Shown piece by piece: positions 36,954 through 46,742 of a stretch of 64,000 nt of DNA; the first letter of the stretch is position 1; the number at the start of each line of letters is the position of its first letter. The stretch spans positions 2,418,001 through 2,482,000 of the forward strand of contig NZ_AP017898.1 of the NCBI RefSeq assembly GCF_003609835.1, in the 5' to 3' direction. A program made the position numbers and the translations under genes. The notes beneath the pieces are model-generated. The model had not been told where the DNA came from. It saw only the letters and a program-made list of their open reading frames with translations, and ran no database searches. The DNA comes from Sphingopyxis sp. FD7. GTDB taxonomy: Bacteria; Pseudomonadota; Alphaproteobacteria; Sphingomonadales; Sphingomonadaceae.

Positions 36954-37808
36954 TCATTCGCTTTCTGCCTTCTCCACCGGCAGGCGGAACCAGCCAGTCA
37001 CCATCGAGCGAACTTCGTTCACCGGCCCCGCGAGCAGCACCATGACGATATGGACGAGGAAAAAGGCCACGAGCGCCCAGGCGCCGATGAAGTGGATCGA
37101 ACGCGCCGACTGGCGCCCGCCGAACAGATCGAGCAGCCACGGCGCCGCGGCGTTGATCCCCGGCGACATGGTCAGCCCGGTCGCGATCATCAGCGGCAGC
37201 AGGATGAAGATCACCCCGATATAGCTGAGTTTCTGGAGGATATTATAGCGCGCCGCCGCCTCCCCGGTCGGGAAGCGCAGCCGGGCATGATCCCTGATGT
37301 CGTGCCAGATATGGCGCGGCGACCATTCGTCGCGGCGGACGTGCAAATCCTTTTTCAGATGCCCGCCGATCGCGGTCCACAGCATGTAGAGCGTCAGGCT
37401 GATCGCCAGCACCCACGCGAACAGCAGATGCCAGCGCCGCCCGTCGGCGAGGCTGTAGCTGGTCGGGATCGTCGCCCAGCCGGGAAAGGCCCAGGTCTTC
37501 TCCACGCCCTCAGCATCGGTCCAGCGGCCGAGGACGCCGGTGGTCTCGACCCGCGCGGCGCCGATGCGCACATAGCCGGTGTCAGGCGTCGATCCGATCG
37601 CGAACCAGGCATAATCGGCGTTCGCGCCATATTGCCCCCAGTATAGCCGCGGGTGCGCGTTGAAGATCATCAGCCCGCTCATCAGCAGGACAAGCAAGGT
37701 GACGGCATTGACCCAGTGCCAGATGCGCACGGGCAGCCGGTGGCGATAGACGCGCGTTGGCGGCGAGGCGGTTCCCGAAGGAGCGATGGGAGTTTCAGCC
37801 TCGGCCAT
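36954..37808 (-). CDS. Cytochrome b561/b6-type membrane protein
   Basis: A 284-residue haem b protein with four to five membrane helices. Candidate haem ligands are His in VRIWHWVNAV, RRWHLLFAWVLA, IHFIGAWALVAF and FLVHIVMVL. It would pass electrons to or from the molybdoenzyme encoded just downstream. ATG 37808 has AAGGAG 12 bases away; ATG 37829 would add seven residues but has no ribosome site. The inverted repeat between the pair does not break the operon order. Confidence 0.85.
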   Translation of the reverse strand: MAEAETPIAPSGTASPPTRVYRHRLPVRIWHWVNAVTLLVLLMSGLMIFNAHPRLYWGQYGANADYAWFAIGSTPDTGYVRIGAARVETTGVLGRWTDAEGVEKTWAFPGWATIPTSYSLADGRRWHLLFAWVLAISLTLYMLWTAIGGHLKKDLHVRRDEWSPRHIWHDIRDHARLRFPTGEAAARYNILQKLSYIGVIFILLPLMIATGLTMSPGINAAAPWLLDLFGGRQSARSIHFIGAWALVAFFLVHIVMVLLAGPVNEVRSMVTGWFRLPVEKAESE

Positions 37809-37838
37809 GGTCCCGGTTCGCTCCTTCATGGGGTTCGG

Positions 37839-39548
37839 TTACGCGGCGACCTCCGCCGCATAGGTTTCGCGATACTGGTTCCGCAGGCTGACCTTGTCGA
37901 TCTTTTCGCTGCCGAGCTTGGGCAGCGCCTCGTTCGACATCCAGATCCTGCACGGCACCTTATAGGGCGCGAGCCGCGCGCTGAGGAAGGCGCTCATGTC
38001 GTCGGCGGTGACCTGGCTCTCCGGCTTCATCCAGATCACCGCGCCGACGACTTCGCCCAGCCGCTCGTCGGGAAGCCCGAAGACGGCGCATTCGTTCGTT
38101 TCGGGATGTTCGTAGATCGCCGCCTCGACCTCCTGGCAGCTGATATTTTCGCCGCCGCGGATGATGATGTCCTTCTTGCGGTCGACGATGAAGAGGTATC
38201 CGTCCTCGTCGAGATAGCCGAGGTCGCCCGAGCGGAAATAGCCATTGTCGAAAAAGGCCGCCCTGGTCGCCGCCGCATTGTTCCAATAGCCTTCAAAGTT
38301 GCACACCGAGCGGATGCACACCTCGCCGACGCCGCCCTGCGGCACCGGTTCGCCATTGTCGTCGAGAATTGCCAGATCGACCAGCGGCTTCGACGCCGGG
38401 CCGGTCGACAGCGGCTTGGCGACGTAATTTTCGTTGATGATGCCGCAGCCGACGGCGTTGGTTTCGGTAAGGCCATAGCCGAGCAAGGGCTTGGCCTCGC
38501 CCATTTCGGTCGCCAGCCGCTTCACATGTTCGGGCGGGCGCGGCGCGCCGCCGCCGGCATAGCTTTTGCACGTCGACAAATCGTAATTCTTGCGGTTCGG
38601 ATGCGTGAGGATTTCATAGCTCATCAGCGGCACGCCGACGAAATAATTGACCTGCTCATCCTGGATCAGCCGCATCGCCTCCTCGGCATTCCATTTCGGC
38701 ATCAGGACAAGCTTGCGACCGAGCGCGAAGCTTTGCAGGAACACCGGGATTTCGGCGGTGACGTGGAACAAGGGCGTGCAGATGAGGGTCGCGGGCTGGA
38801 TGTCCGACATCTGCCCGTCCTCGGTCAGCAGATGCACGATGCTCGCGGTCTGCGTGACATAGTTGAAGATCGCTTGGCATACCGCCTCGTGGCGCGAATA
38901 GGCGCCCTTCGACTGGCCGGTCGATCCCGAGGTGAAGAGGATCGTCGCGAGATCCTGGCCGGTGAGCGTCGGCAGCACCGTTTCGGCGCTTCCCTTCGAC
39001 GCCAGGGGAGCGATGGCCTCGTCGATCGGCCGGGCGATGTCGAGCGTCACCACCTCGGCGCCATGATCGAGGCCCGGTTCGGCAAGCCGCGCCGCGCGCT
39101 GCGGGTCGGCGATAACGAGCCTGGCTTCGCTGTCCCTGATCCCGGCGGCGAGCTCGCCGCCCTGCCACCAGCCATTGAGCAGCGTCGCGCAGCCGCCCGC
39201 CAGCAATATGCCGATATAGGTGACGCACCAGGCATTGGCGTTGCGCATCGCGAGGCCCACGCGATCGCCGCGCTCGACGCCGAATCCCTCGACCAGCCCC
39301 GCCGCGACCTGCCGCGCCGCCATATAGACCTGTTTGAACGACAGCCGCTCGTCGCCTTCGACGAGGAAGGTCGCATCGCCATGCTGCATCGCGAAATAGG
39401 CGACATAGTCGGCAAGGTTGGTCGGCGCATTGGTGATGAAGGGCAGCTGGCGGCCAAAGCGTTCGACGGACCCGACCTGGATCGGTCCGCCCGGTCCGGT
39501 GATCAGATTATAGGCGGCTTCCAGGCGCAAATCGAGCGCTGATGGCAT
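37839..39548 (-). CDS. Class I adenylate-forming acyl-CoA ligase
   Basis: A 569-residue enzyme activating a carboxylic acid to its CoA thioester via an acyl-adenylate. Motifs in order: [14 protein letters not shown] (P-loop), [44 protein letters not shown] and the C-terminal catalytic Lys in KLGSEKIDK. It is closest in style to medium/long-chain acyl-CoA synthetases. It is divergent from lgt; the substrate is unknown. Confidence 0.9.
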   Translation of the reverse strand: MPSALDLRLEAAYNLITGPGGPIQVGSVERFGRQLPFITNAPTNLADYVAYFAMQHGDATFLVEGDERLSFKQVYMAARQVAAGLVEGFGVERGDRVGLAMRNANAWCVTYIGILLAGGCATLLNGWWQGGELAAGIRDSEARLVIADPQRAARLAEPGLDHGAEVVTLDIARPIDEAIAPLASKGSAETVLPTLTGQDLATILFTSGSTGQSKGAYSRHEAVCQAIFNYVTQTASIVHLLTEDGQMSDIQPATLICTPLFHVTAEIPVFLQSFALGRKLVLMPKWNAEEAMRLIQDEQVNYFVGVPLMSYEILTHPNRKNYDLSTCKSYAGGGAPRPPEHVKRLATEMGEAKPLLGYGLTETNAVGCGIINENYVAKPLSTGPASKPLVDLAILDDNGEPVPQGGVGEVCIRSVCNFEGYWNNAAATRAAFFDNGYFRSGDLGYLDEDGYLFIVDRKKDIIIRGGENISCQEVEAAIYEHPETNECAVFGLPDERLGEVVGAVIWMKPESQVTADDMSAFLSARLAPYKVPCRIWMSNEALPKLGSEKIDKVSLRNQYRETYAAEVAA

Positions 39549-39625
39549 CGTATATCTCTCCTCTTGGTCTCGCTCGCCTTACCCCTTATGGGGAGGCCTC
39601 TCCTGGGGAAGGATCGCGCGACTAT

Positions 39626-40501
39626 ATGTTTCTTTTTGCAACCTTAGCCGAAGCAACGCAATATGTGAACTTCGAGGAGCTGATGGGCCCCAACAGCGAG
39701 ATCGCGTTCAGCGTCTTCGGCCTGCCGATCCGCTGGTATGCGCTCGCCTATCTGGCCGGGATTTTCGTCGGTTACTGGTATCTGCTGAAGCTGATCGCGC
39801 AGCCCGGCGCGCCGATGGCGCGACGCCATGCCGACGACATGATCTTCTATGCCATGCTCGGAATCATCGTCGGCGGACGGCTCGGCTATGTGCTCTTCTA
39901 TAACCTTGGCGCCTATATCGGCGATCCGCTGGCGATCTTCAAACTGTGGGACGGCGGCATGTCGCTGCACGGCGGCGTGGTCGGCGTGCTGGTGGCGATC
40001 TGGTATGTGACGCGCAAGGACAGGCTCAGCTTCCTGCGCTTTTGCGATTATATCGCGTGCGTTGTCCCCTTCGGGCTCTTCTTTGGCCGCCTCGCCAATT
40101 TCGTGAACGGCGAGCTGTGGGGCCGCGCCACCACCGTGCCGTGGGCGATCATCTTTCCGGACAGCGGCACGATGGACCCCCGCCACCCCAGCCAGCTTTA
40201 CGAGGCCGGGCTCGAGGGCCTGTTGATGATGGCGGTCCTCGCCTTCTTCTTCTGGCGCACCGACGCGCGCTACAAGCCGGGTTTCCTGTTCGGCATGGCG
40301 GCGATCATCTATGGCCTCAGCCGCTTTGCGGTCGAGTTCGTGCGCGAACCCGACGTCCAGCTCGGCACCTTGTCGTGGGGGCTGACGATGGGGCAGACGC
40401 TGACCCTCCCGATGCTGCTCGCGGGCGTCTGGCTCGTCGCGACCGCGAAAGCGCGCCGTCAGCGCGTCGAGCCGATCGCCGGACCCGATGCCGTTGCGTG
40501 A
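39626..40501 (+). CDS. lgt: Prolipoprotein diacylglyceryl transferase
   Basis: A 291-residue inner-membrane enzyme with about seven helices that moves diacylglycerol from phosphatidylglycerol to the lipobox Cys. [34 protein letters not shown] and the signature [14 protein letters not shown]...RHPSQLYEA are all present. ATG 39626 follows GGGGAAGGA; ATG 39683 is a shorter possibility. It leads a cluster with midA, a GNAT gene and pgeF, overlapping midA by 14 bases. Confidence 0.95.
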   Translation: MFLFATLAEATQYVNFEELMGPNSEIAFSVFGLPIRWYALAYLAGIFVGYWYLLKLIAQPGAPMARRHADDMIFYAMLGIIVGGRLGYVLFYNLGAYIGDPLAIFKLWDGGMSLHGGVVGVLVAIWYVTRKDRLSFLRFCDYIACVVPFGLFFGRLANFVNGELWGRATTVPWAIIFPDSGTMDPRHPSQLYEAGLEGLLMMAVLAFFFWRTDARYKPGFLFGMAAIIYGLSRFAVEFVREPDVQLGTLSWGLTMGQTLTLPMLLAGVWLVATAKARRQRVEPIAGPDAVA

Positions 40502-41558
40502 CGGACCTCCCGCCCCCGACGAACTGATAAGCCAGATCGCGGCGGCGCGCCCGGTGACAGTCGCCGATTATATGGCGGCGGCGAACGCGCATTATTATGC
40601 GACGCGCGATCCGCTCGGCGCCGCGGGCGATTTCACCACCGCGCCCGAAATCAGTCAGATGTTCGGCGAGATGGTCGGCGTCTGGATCGCCGACCTGTGG
40701 ACGCGCGCGGGCCGCCCCGCCTTTCGCTATGTCGAGCTTGGCCCCGGTCGCGGCACTCTCGCCGTCGATGCGCTGCGGACGATGGCGCGCTTCGGCTGCG
40801 AACCCCTCGGCATCCATCTCGTCGAAACCAGCCCGGCGCTGCGCGCGGCGCAGCTGGCGCGCCTGCCCGCCGCCCAGCACCATGACGAGGTCGACGCGCT
40901 GCCGGACGACGCGCCGCTGCTGATCGTCGCCAACGAGTTTTTCGACGCGCTGCCGATCCACCAATATGTCCACACCGCGGACGGCTGGCGCGAGCGGATG
41001 GTCGAGCGCCGCGAGGGGAGTCGCGTTCCGGTCGCGGGCGACATCCCCGCCGACGAAGCGATCCCGGCGGCGCTGCGCGGCGAAGCCGAAGGCGCGATCG
41101 TCGAAACCATGCCCGTCGCCGCCGCGATCATGCAGCGCTGCGCCTTTCACCTGTCGCGGCAGGGCGGCGCGATGCTGGCGGTCGACTATGGCTATTGCGG
41201 CCCCGCCGCGGGCGACACATTGCAGGCGGTGAAGGCGCACCGCTTCGCCGACCCCTTCGCCGATCCGGGAGACGTCGACCTTACCGCGCATGTCGATTTC
41301 ACCGCGCTGGCCGACGCCGCGCGGGCGGGCGGCGTCGCGGTGTCCGGCCCGGTGCCGCAGGGCGCGTGGCTGCGCCGCATGGGCATCGACGCACGGCTGG
41401 CGTCGCTTGCCGCCGCCGCACCCGCACGCGCCGACGAATTGCAGGGCCAGCGCGACCGGCTGGTGGAAGCGGACGCGATGGGCGATCTGTTCAAGGCGAT
41501 CGCCTTCGCCGCACCGAACTGGCCCGCGCCTGCCGGTTTCACAGGAGTTCCCGCATGA
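40488..41558 (+). CDS. SAM-dependent methyltransferase, MidA/NDUFAF7 family
   Basis: A 356-residue class I methyltransferase. [21 protein letters not shown] at about residue 37-57 is the family signature (PF02636), with the SAM loop [13 protein letters not shown]. The mitochondrial homologue NDUFAF7 methylates an arginine of complex I; the role of bacterial members is less clear. It overlaps lgt upstream and the GNAT gene downstream (ATGA), so translation is coupled. Confidence 0.9.
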   Translation: MPLRDGPPAPDELISQIAAARPVTVADYMAAANAHYYATRDPLGAAGDFTTAPEISQMFGEMVGVWIADLWTRAGRPAFRYVELGPGRGTLAVDALRTMARFGCEPLGIHLVETSPALRAAQLARLPAAQHHDEVDALPDDAPLLIVANEFFDALPIHQYVHTADGWRERMVERREGSRVPVAGDIPADEAIPAALRGEAEGAIVETMPVAAAIMQRCAFHLSRQGGAMLAVDYGYCGPAAGDTLQAVKAHRFADPFADPGDVDLTAHVDFTALADAARAGGVAVSGPVPQGAWLRRMGIDARLASLAAAAPARADELQGQRDRLVEADAMGDLFKAIAFAAPNWPAPAGFTGVPA

Positions 41559-42073
41559 CCGCCATCCAGTTCGCCGAACCCGCCGACGCCGAAGCGATCA
41601 GCGCCTTTGCCGAAGCGTCGTTCAAGCATACGTTCGGGCATCTTTACGACCCCGCCGACCTCGCGGCCTTCCTCGCCGACTGGAATCCGCCCGCACAGCT
41701 GCGCGCCCAGATCGCGAACCCCGACTATGCCATCGCGCTGGTGCGCGGCGAGCCCGGCACGATCCTCGGCTTCATCAAGATGGGGCCGGTCGATTTCGAC
41801 CTGCCGCCGGACCAGCCGACCGACGACGCCGTCGAACTTCACCAGCTCTACGTCGCCGAAGCCGCGAAGGGCACCGGCGTCGCCGCGGCGTTGATGGACT
41901 GGGGTATCGCCTGGGCACGGGCGCGCGCGTCGATCCTCTATCTGTCGGTCTTTGTCGACAACGACCGCGCGCAGGCCTTTTACCGCCGCTATGGCTTCGT
42001 CGATGTCGGCCGCAACGCCTTTCGCGTCGGCAATCATATCGACGAAGACCGCTTTTTCCGGCTCGACCTGTGA
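41555..42073 (+). CDS. GNAT family N-acetyltransferase
   Basis: A 172-residue acetyl-CoA-dependent transferase. LHQLYVAEAAKGTGVAAAL holds the (R/Q)xxGxG/A-type CoA loop, followed by LSVFVDNDRAQAFYRRYGF. CAGGAG at 41542 supports ATG 41555. It is coupled on both sides (ATGA and GTGA overlaps) inside the lgt-midA-pgeF order. The acetyl acceptor is unknown. Confidence 0.9.
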   Translation: MTAIQFAEPADAEAISAFAEASFKHTFGHLYDPADLAAFLADWNPPAQLRAQIANPDYAIALVRGEPGTILGFIKMGPVDFDLPPDQPTDDAVELHQLYVAEAAKGTGVAAALMDWGIAWARARASILYLSVFVDNDRAQAFYRRYGFVDVGRNAFRVGNHIDEDRFFRLDL

Positions 42074-42831
42074 GCGCGCCTTTCGTCACCGCGCCGACGC
42101 TGGACGGCGTCGCGCACGGCTTTTTCGGGCGCCGCGGCGGGGTGTCGGCGGGCGACCTCGCCTCGCTCAACTGCGGTCTGGGGTCGGGCGACGATCCGGC
42201 GCGGATCGCCGAGAACCGGCGGCGCGTTGCCGAAGCCGTGCTTCCCGGCGCGCCGCTCATCGGACTCTATCAGGTCCATGGCGACCGCTGCGTCATCGTC
42301 GATGAAAGCACCGACCTCGCCGCTCGCCCCGAGGCCGATGCGATGGCGACGCGCACGCCCCGCATCCTGCTTGGCATCTTGACCGCCGATTGCGTACCCG
42401 TGCTGTTCGCCGACCGTGAGGCCGCGGTCGTCGGCGCGGCGCACGCGGGGTGGAAGGGCGCGCTCGCGGGCGTCACCGACGCAACGCTCGATGCGATGGA
42501 GAGCCTTGGCGCCCGACGCGCCAACATCGCCGCCGCGATCGGCCCGTGCATCGGCCGCGCTTCCTATGAGGTCGACGATGGTTTTGTGGACCGCTTCGTC
42601 GCCGACGATCCCGCGAACGAACGCTTTTTCGCGGCGGGCAAGCCCGGCCACGCGATGCTCGACATCGCCGCCTATGTCGCTGCGCGGCTTGCCGCCGCCG
42701 GGGTGACGCGAATTGCCATCGGCGGGCAGGACACCTATGCCTTGCCCCAGGATTATTTCAGCTATCGTCGCGCGTGCCACAAAGGCGAAAACAGCTATGG
42801 CCGCCAATTGTCGGTGATCGGACTGAGGTAG
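42070..42831 (+). CDS. pgeF: PgeF/YfiH-type laccase-domain protein
   Basis: A 253-residue protein of the YfiH/FAMIN family. TADCVPVLF, AHAGWKG and GPCIGRASYEV give the conserved Cys/His zinc ligands. E. coli PgeF edits peptidoglycan by removing wrongly incorporated UDP-MurNAc-L-Ser, and related enzymes act on purine nucleosides. The start is GTG 42070, overlapping the GNAT stop (GTGA). Confidence 0.9.
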   Translation: MSAPFVTAPTLDGVAHGFFGRRGGVSAGDLASLNCGLGSGDDPARIAENRRRVAEAVLPGAPLIGLYQVHGDRCVIVDESTDLAARPEADAMATRTPRILLGILTADCVPVLFADREAAVVGAAHAGWKGALAGVTDATLDAMESLGARRANIAAAIGPCIGRASYEVDDGFVDRFVADDPANERFFAAGKPGHAMLDIAAYVAARLAAAGVTRIAIGGQDTYALPQDYFSYRRACHKGENSYGRQLSVIGLR

Positions 42832-42845
42832 CACACACTCATCCC

Positions 42846-42921
42846 GTCATCCCGGCGGAGGCCGGGATCTCGTGGTCGCAACATGACGCACCGGCGAGAT
42901 CCCGGCCTTCGCCGGGATGAC
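42846..42921. repeat. Inverted repeat, CCCGGCGAAGGCCGGG family, copy B
   Basis: It has arms at both ends with GTCATCCCGGCGGAGGCCGG against CCGGCCTTCGCCGGGATGAC. The loop contains TGACGCACCGGCGAGAT, nearly the same as in copy A (11393) and copy C (45780). The right arm ends 30 bases before the SLC13 permease start. Confidence 0.88.
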
Positions 42922-42951
42922 GGGGTGACAGGGACGGAAGAAGGGGGAAGG

Positions 42952-44358
42952 ATGACGCGCACGCGCTGGTTGGGCCTGATCGGCGGCTTCGTCGTCTTTT
43001 GCACCATGCTCCTCCTCCCTGCCCCGGCCGGCATGGAACTCACCGCCTGGCGCGTGGCCGCCCTCACCGTCTTGATGGCGATCTGGTGGATGACCGAGGC
43101 GCTGCCGCTCACCGTCACCGCGCTGCTTCCCTTCCTCACCGTCCCCGCCTTCGGGGTGATGGACGCCAATGCCATCGCCAAGGAATATTATTCGCCGATC
43201 CTCTTCCTGATCCTCGGCGGCGCTTTCCTTGCGCTCGCGATCGAGCGCGTCGGGCTGCACCGGCGGCTCGCGCTCGCGCTGCTCAAGCGCGCGCCGCAGA
43301 CCGCATCGGGGCTGCTCTTCGCCTTCATGGCGGCGACCGCGCTGCTCAGCATGTTCATATCAAACACCTCGACAACGCTCATCATGATCCCGATCGCGCT
43401 CGCCGTCGTGCGCGCGGGCGGGGTGCGGGAGGGCGAGACGAACGGCTTTGCGGGCGCGGTGATGATGGGCATCGCCTTCGCCGCCTCGCTCGGCGGGCTC
43501 GGCACGCTCGTCGGCAGTCCGACCAACGCGATCGCCGCGGGACTGATCGAAAAGGCGCTGGGCCTTCGCATCGCCTTCCTCGACTGGGCGATTTATGGCG
43601 TGCCGGTCGTGATCCTGTCGGTGCCCGTCGCGATGGTCGCGGTCGCGCGCGTCCAGCGGCTCGCCGACCATCCCTTCGACGGCGGCGCCGCCGCCTCGGC
43701 GCTCGGCAACCAGGCGATCTGGACGACCGCCGAGCGCCGCGTCGTGCCCATCTTCCTCGCCGTGCTCGCCGCGTGGATCGCCCAGCCCTGGCTCGAACCG
43801 CTGCTGCCCAGGGGTGCGCTGACCGACGGCACGATCGCGGTGGCGGGCAGCCTCCTGCTCTTCATCCTGCCCGACGGCACCGGCCGTCCGCTGCTCGTCT
43901 GGAAAGAGGCCGACCGCGCGCCGTGGGGCGTCATCATGATGTTCGGCGGCGGTCTCGCGCTCGCCGCCGCGATCACCGCGAGCGGGCTGGCCGCCTGGCT
44001 GGGCGCGGTCCTCGCGCCGCTCGGCGACATGCCGACCGTCCTGCTCGCGGCGATCATCGTCGCGCTCACCATCCTCGTCACCGAATTCGCCAGCAATGTC
44101 GCGACCGCGAGCGGGATCATGCCCGTGCTCGCGGCGCTGATCGCCGCGACCGGCGCCGACCCCATATTGCTCGCGCTGCCCGTCGCGATGGCGGCGAGCT
44201 GGGGCTTCATGCTGCCCTCGGGCACCGGCCCGAACGCGCTTGCCTGGGCGACCGGGCATATCGCGCTGCCGCGCATATTGAAGGCGGGGCTGGCGCTCGA
44301 CATCGTCGGCGTGCCGTTGCTGATCGGCGTGATCTGGGCGATCGCGGCGATCGCCTGA
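42952..44358 (+). CDS. SLC13/DASS family anion:Na+ symporter
   Basis: A 468-residue inner-membrane permease with about 11 helices. Two repeats carry the Ser-Asn-Thr signatures: SNTSTTLIMIPIA with SLGGLGTLVGSPTNAI, and SNVATASGIMPV with LPSGTGPNALAW. These form the Na+ and carboxylate sites of DASS transporters for dicarboxylates, sulfate or similar anions. GGGGGAAGG directly upstream fixes ATG 42952. Confidence 0.9.
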   Translation: MTRTRWLGLIGGFVVFCTMLLLPAPAGMELTAWRVAALTVLMAIWWMTEALPLTVTALLPFLTVPAFGVMDANAIAKEYYSPILFLILGGAFLALAIERVGLHRRLALALLKRAPQTASGLLFAFMAATALLSMFISNTSTTLIMIPIALAVVRAGGVREGETNGFAGAVMMGIAFAASLGGLGTLVGSPTNAIAAGLIEKALGLRIAFLDWAIYGVPVVILSVPVAMVAVARVQRLADHPFDGGAAASALGNQAIWTTAERRVVPIFLAVLAAWIAQPWLEPLLPRGALTDGTIAVAGSLLLFILPDGTGRPLLVWKEADRAPWGVIMMFGGGLALAAAITASGLAAWLGAVLAPLGDMPTVLLAAIIVALTILVTEFASNVATASGIMPVLAALIAATGADPILLALPVAMAASWGFMLPSGTGPNALAWATGHIALPRILKAGLALDIVGVPLLIGVIWAIAAIA

Positions 44359-44370
44359 GCCCGCGCAATA

Positions 44371-44401
44371 TAGTTTCAAACGAAACCTGGCGCGCTATAA
44401 G
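44371..44401 (+). promoter_or_regulatory. Promoter and operator candidate before the cystathionine gamma-synthase-like gene
   Basis: TAGTTTCAAACGAAAC (44371-44386) contains the inverted repeat GTTTC-AAAC-GAAAC and matches the motif before the S46 peptidase in 14 of 16 bases. TTTCAA (44374) and TATAAG (44396) could be -35 and -10 boxes 16 bases apart, so a bound regulator would cover the -35. Confidence 0.45.
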
Positions 44402-44428
44402 GGCCGCCTCATCATCAGGAGCATCCCC

Positions 44429-45721
44429 ATGGCCATGCGCGGCAAACCCAAGACCAACAACAAGAAGATCGGCGACCGCGAACTCAGCCCGGCGACGCTG
44501 ATGATGGGGCTCGGCTATGACCCCGTGCTGTCCGAAGGGTCGCTCAAACCCCCGATCTTCCTGACCTCGACCTTCGCCTTTGAAAGCGCGGCGGCGGGCA
44601 AGCGTTTCTTCGAGCATATCACCGGCAAGCGCGAAGGCCCCGCCGACGGCCTGGTCTATTCGCGTTTCAACGGCCCCAACCAGGAAATCCTAGAGGACCG
44701 GCTTGCCGTGTGGGACGGCGCCGACGACAGCCTCGTCTTTTCGAGCGGCATGTCGGCGATCGCCACGCTGCTCCTCGCGCTCGTCGGCCAGAATGACGTG
44801 ATCGTCCATTCGGGGCCGCTCTATGCGGCGACCGAAACGCTGATCGCGCGCATATTGTCGCGCTTCGGCGTCAGCTTCGTCGATTTTCCCGCCGGGGCGA
44901 CGCGCGAGGAGATTGACGCGATCCTTGCCCGCGCGAAAACGCTGGCCGACGAAAAGGGCGGCAAGGTGGCGCTCGTCTATCTCGAAAGCCCGGCGAACCC
45001 GACCAACGCGCTCGTCGATGTCGAGGCGGTGCGCGCCGCGCGCGACGCCGCCTTCCCCGGCGAGGCGAAACCCGCGATCGCGATCGACAACACCTTCCTC
45101 GGCCCGCTTTGGCAGCAGCCGCTGAAACAGGGCGCCGAACTCGTCATCTACAGCCTCACCAAATATGCCGGCGGCCATTCGGACCTGGTCGCGGGCGGCG
45201 TGTCGGGCGACCAGCGCCTGCTCGACATCATCCGCCCGATGCGCAACACGATCGGCACGATCTGCGACCCCAATACCGCATGGATGCTGCTGCGCAGCCT
45301 CGAAACGCTCGAACTCAGGATGAGCCGCGCGGGCGAAAATGCGCTCAAGGTCTGCACCTATCTGCGCGACCACCCCAAGGTCGAAGGGCTTGGCTATCTC
45401 GGCTTTATCGGCGATCCGCGCCAGAAGGATATTTTCGACCGCCACTGCACCGGCGCGGGATCGACCTTCTCGCTCTTCATCAGGGGCGGCGAAGCCGAGA
45501 GCTTCCGTTTTCTCGACGCGCTCAAGATCGCCAAGCTTGCGGTCAGCCTCGGCGGCACCGAAACGCTCGCCAGCCATCCCGCCGCGATGACGCACCTGTC
45601 GGTTCCCGACGAACGCAAGAAAGCGCTCGGCATCACCGACAATCTGGTGCGCGTGTCGATCGGCATCGAGGACGCCGACGACTTGATCGCCGACTTCGCG
45701 CAGGCGCTGGACGCGGTGTAA
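44429..45721 (+). CDS. Cystathionine gamma-synthase family PLP enzyme
   Basis: A 430-residue trans-sulfuration enzyme of the Cys/Met metabolism PLP family. YSRFNGPNQEILEDRLA, ESPANPTN, DNTFLGPLWQQPL and SLTKYAGGHSD (PLP lysine at about 246) are all conserved. Members include cystathionine gamma-synthase, methionine gamma-lyase and O-acetylhomoserine sulfhydrylase; this subgroup is longer and not easily assigned. It has its own candidate promoter with a palindrome. Confidence 0.9.
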   Translation: MAMRGKPKTNNKKIGDRELSPATLMMGLGYDPVLSEGSLKPPIFLTSTFAFESAAAGKRFFEHITGKREGPADGLVYSRFNGPNQEILEDRLAVWDGADDSLVFSSGMSAIATLLLALVGQNDVIVHSGPLYAATETLIARILSRFGVSFVDFPAGATREEIDAILARAKTLADEKGGKVALVYLESPANPTNALVDVEAVRAARDAAFPGEAKPAIAIDNTFLGPLWQQPLKQGAELVIYSLTKYAGGHSDLVAGGVSGDQRLLDIIRPMRNTIGTICDPNTAWMLLRSLETLELRMSRAGENALKVCTYLRDHPKVEGLGYLGFIGDPRQKDIFDRHCTGAGSTFSLFIRGGEAESFRFLDALKIAKLAVSLGGTETLASHPAAMTHLSVPDERKKALGITDNLVRVSIGIEDADDLIADFAQALDAV

Positions 45722-45779
45722 CGCGCCCTAGGCAGAGGGGGATGGCCGAAGTCGACCGGTAGTTGCCCTCAACTTTATC

Positions 45780-45855
45780 GTCATCCCGGCGAAGGCCGGG
45801 ATCTCACCCTCTCGGTTTGCCGCACCGGCGAGATCCCGGCCTTCGCCGGGATGAC
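45780..45855. repeat. Inverted repeat, CCCGGCGAAGGCCGGG family, copy C
   Basis: Its arms match copy A (11393-11468), and the loop ends GCACCGGC. It is followed by GGAATCCACCCCAAAACCG, a tag also seen near 24729 on the other strand. It lies between convergent genes and could act as a shared terminator. Confidence 0.9.
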
Positions 45856-45921
45856 GGATAAGGGAAGGCCCGGAATCCACCCCAAAACCGACTTTCGTCT
45901 TCAGGGCAGTCAACGCCAACT

Positions 45922-46641
45922 CTACTTCCGCGCCCGCCAGTCGACCACCTGCCACCCCATGCGCGGCGCAAGCCGTCGCAGCCCGCGCGACGGTGTCGTC
46001 GCGACGGCTTCGTCGGCGAAGCGCAGCATCGGATGGTCCGACACATGGTCCGAATAGGCGCGGATATGCGCATCCTCGCGCGTGATCGCATTGTCCGCGA
46101 GCCAGCCCGAAATGCGCGCGAACTTGGCGTCGCCATAACAATTGTCGCCCGCCAGCCGCGCATGGATATGATCGGCGCCGTCGGGTTCGTCGAGCCGCGT
46201 CGCGAGCACGTCGTCGATTCCCAGCCGCCGCGCGATCGCATCGACATAAAGGTGGAACGACGCGGTCGCGAGCAGCAGCCGGTATCCCGCCGCCCGGTCG
46301 GCGGCGATCTGTTCGAGCGCGGCGGGATGCACACCGCGCGCGACGACCTTGTCGGCATAGCTTTCGGCGAGCGGGGCGATTTCGGCGCGGGGAAACCGCT
46401 TGCCGACGAGCAGTCGCAGATTGATCGCCTTCAGCCGCGAACGGTCGACGAGGCGCAGCGCATAGGCCGCCCCCGCGAGGCCGACGAACGGCAGAAGCAG
46501 CAGCCGCCATGGCTGGCGCCGCCGCGCAACGTGGATCAGGAACCCGCTGTACGTCCCCGAATGGGTGATCGTCCGGTCCATGTCATAGATGGCGACGCGG
46601 TGCCTGTGGCGGACGGTCGGCGTGGCGGGCGGCTTCTCCAT
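45922..46641 (-). CDS. HAD-IB family phosphatase
   Basis: A 239-residue hydrolase of the SerB/PSPase-like HAD-IB group. AIYDMDRTIT holds the nucleophile and general acid Asp (about 19 and 21), LLLATASFH is motif II and AYSDHVSDHPML is motif IV. A hydrophobic stretch (LLLLPFVGLAGAAYALRL, about 48-65) lies in the cap and may touch membrane. The phosphate ester substrate is unknown. It is divergent from the Mla-type operon. Confidence 0.88.
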   Translation of the reverse strand: MEKPPATPTVRHRHRVAIYDMDRTITHSGTYSGFLIHVARRRQPWRLLLLPFVGLAGAAYALRLVDRSRLKAINLRLLVGKRFPRAEIAPLAESYADKVVARGVHPAALEQIAADRAAGYRLLLATASFHLYVDAIARRLGIDDVLATRLDEPDGADHIHARLAGDNCYGDAKFARISGWLADNAITREDAHIRAYSDHVSDHPMLRFADEAVATTPSRGLRRLAPRMGWQVVDWRARK

Positions 46642-46742
46642 GCCTCTTCATAGAATGCGGCGCCGCGCTGGCCAAGCGCCGGCGATATTCGCCATGGATT
46701 CGCTTGCCGTGCCCCGGCAAATAATCCAATGTCGCCCGCACG

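Noticed and set aside
36844..37140. N-terminal extension of the molybdoenzyme
   Set aside because: The longer frame runs through an inverted repeat and the cytochrome b gene; the twin-arginine start MPRRELIV at 36843 is the natural one.
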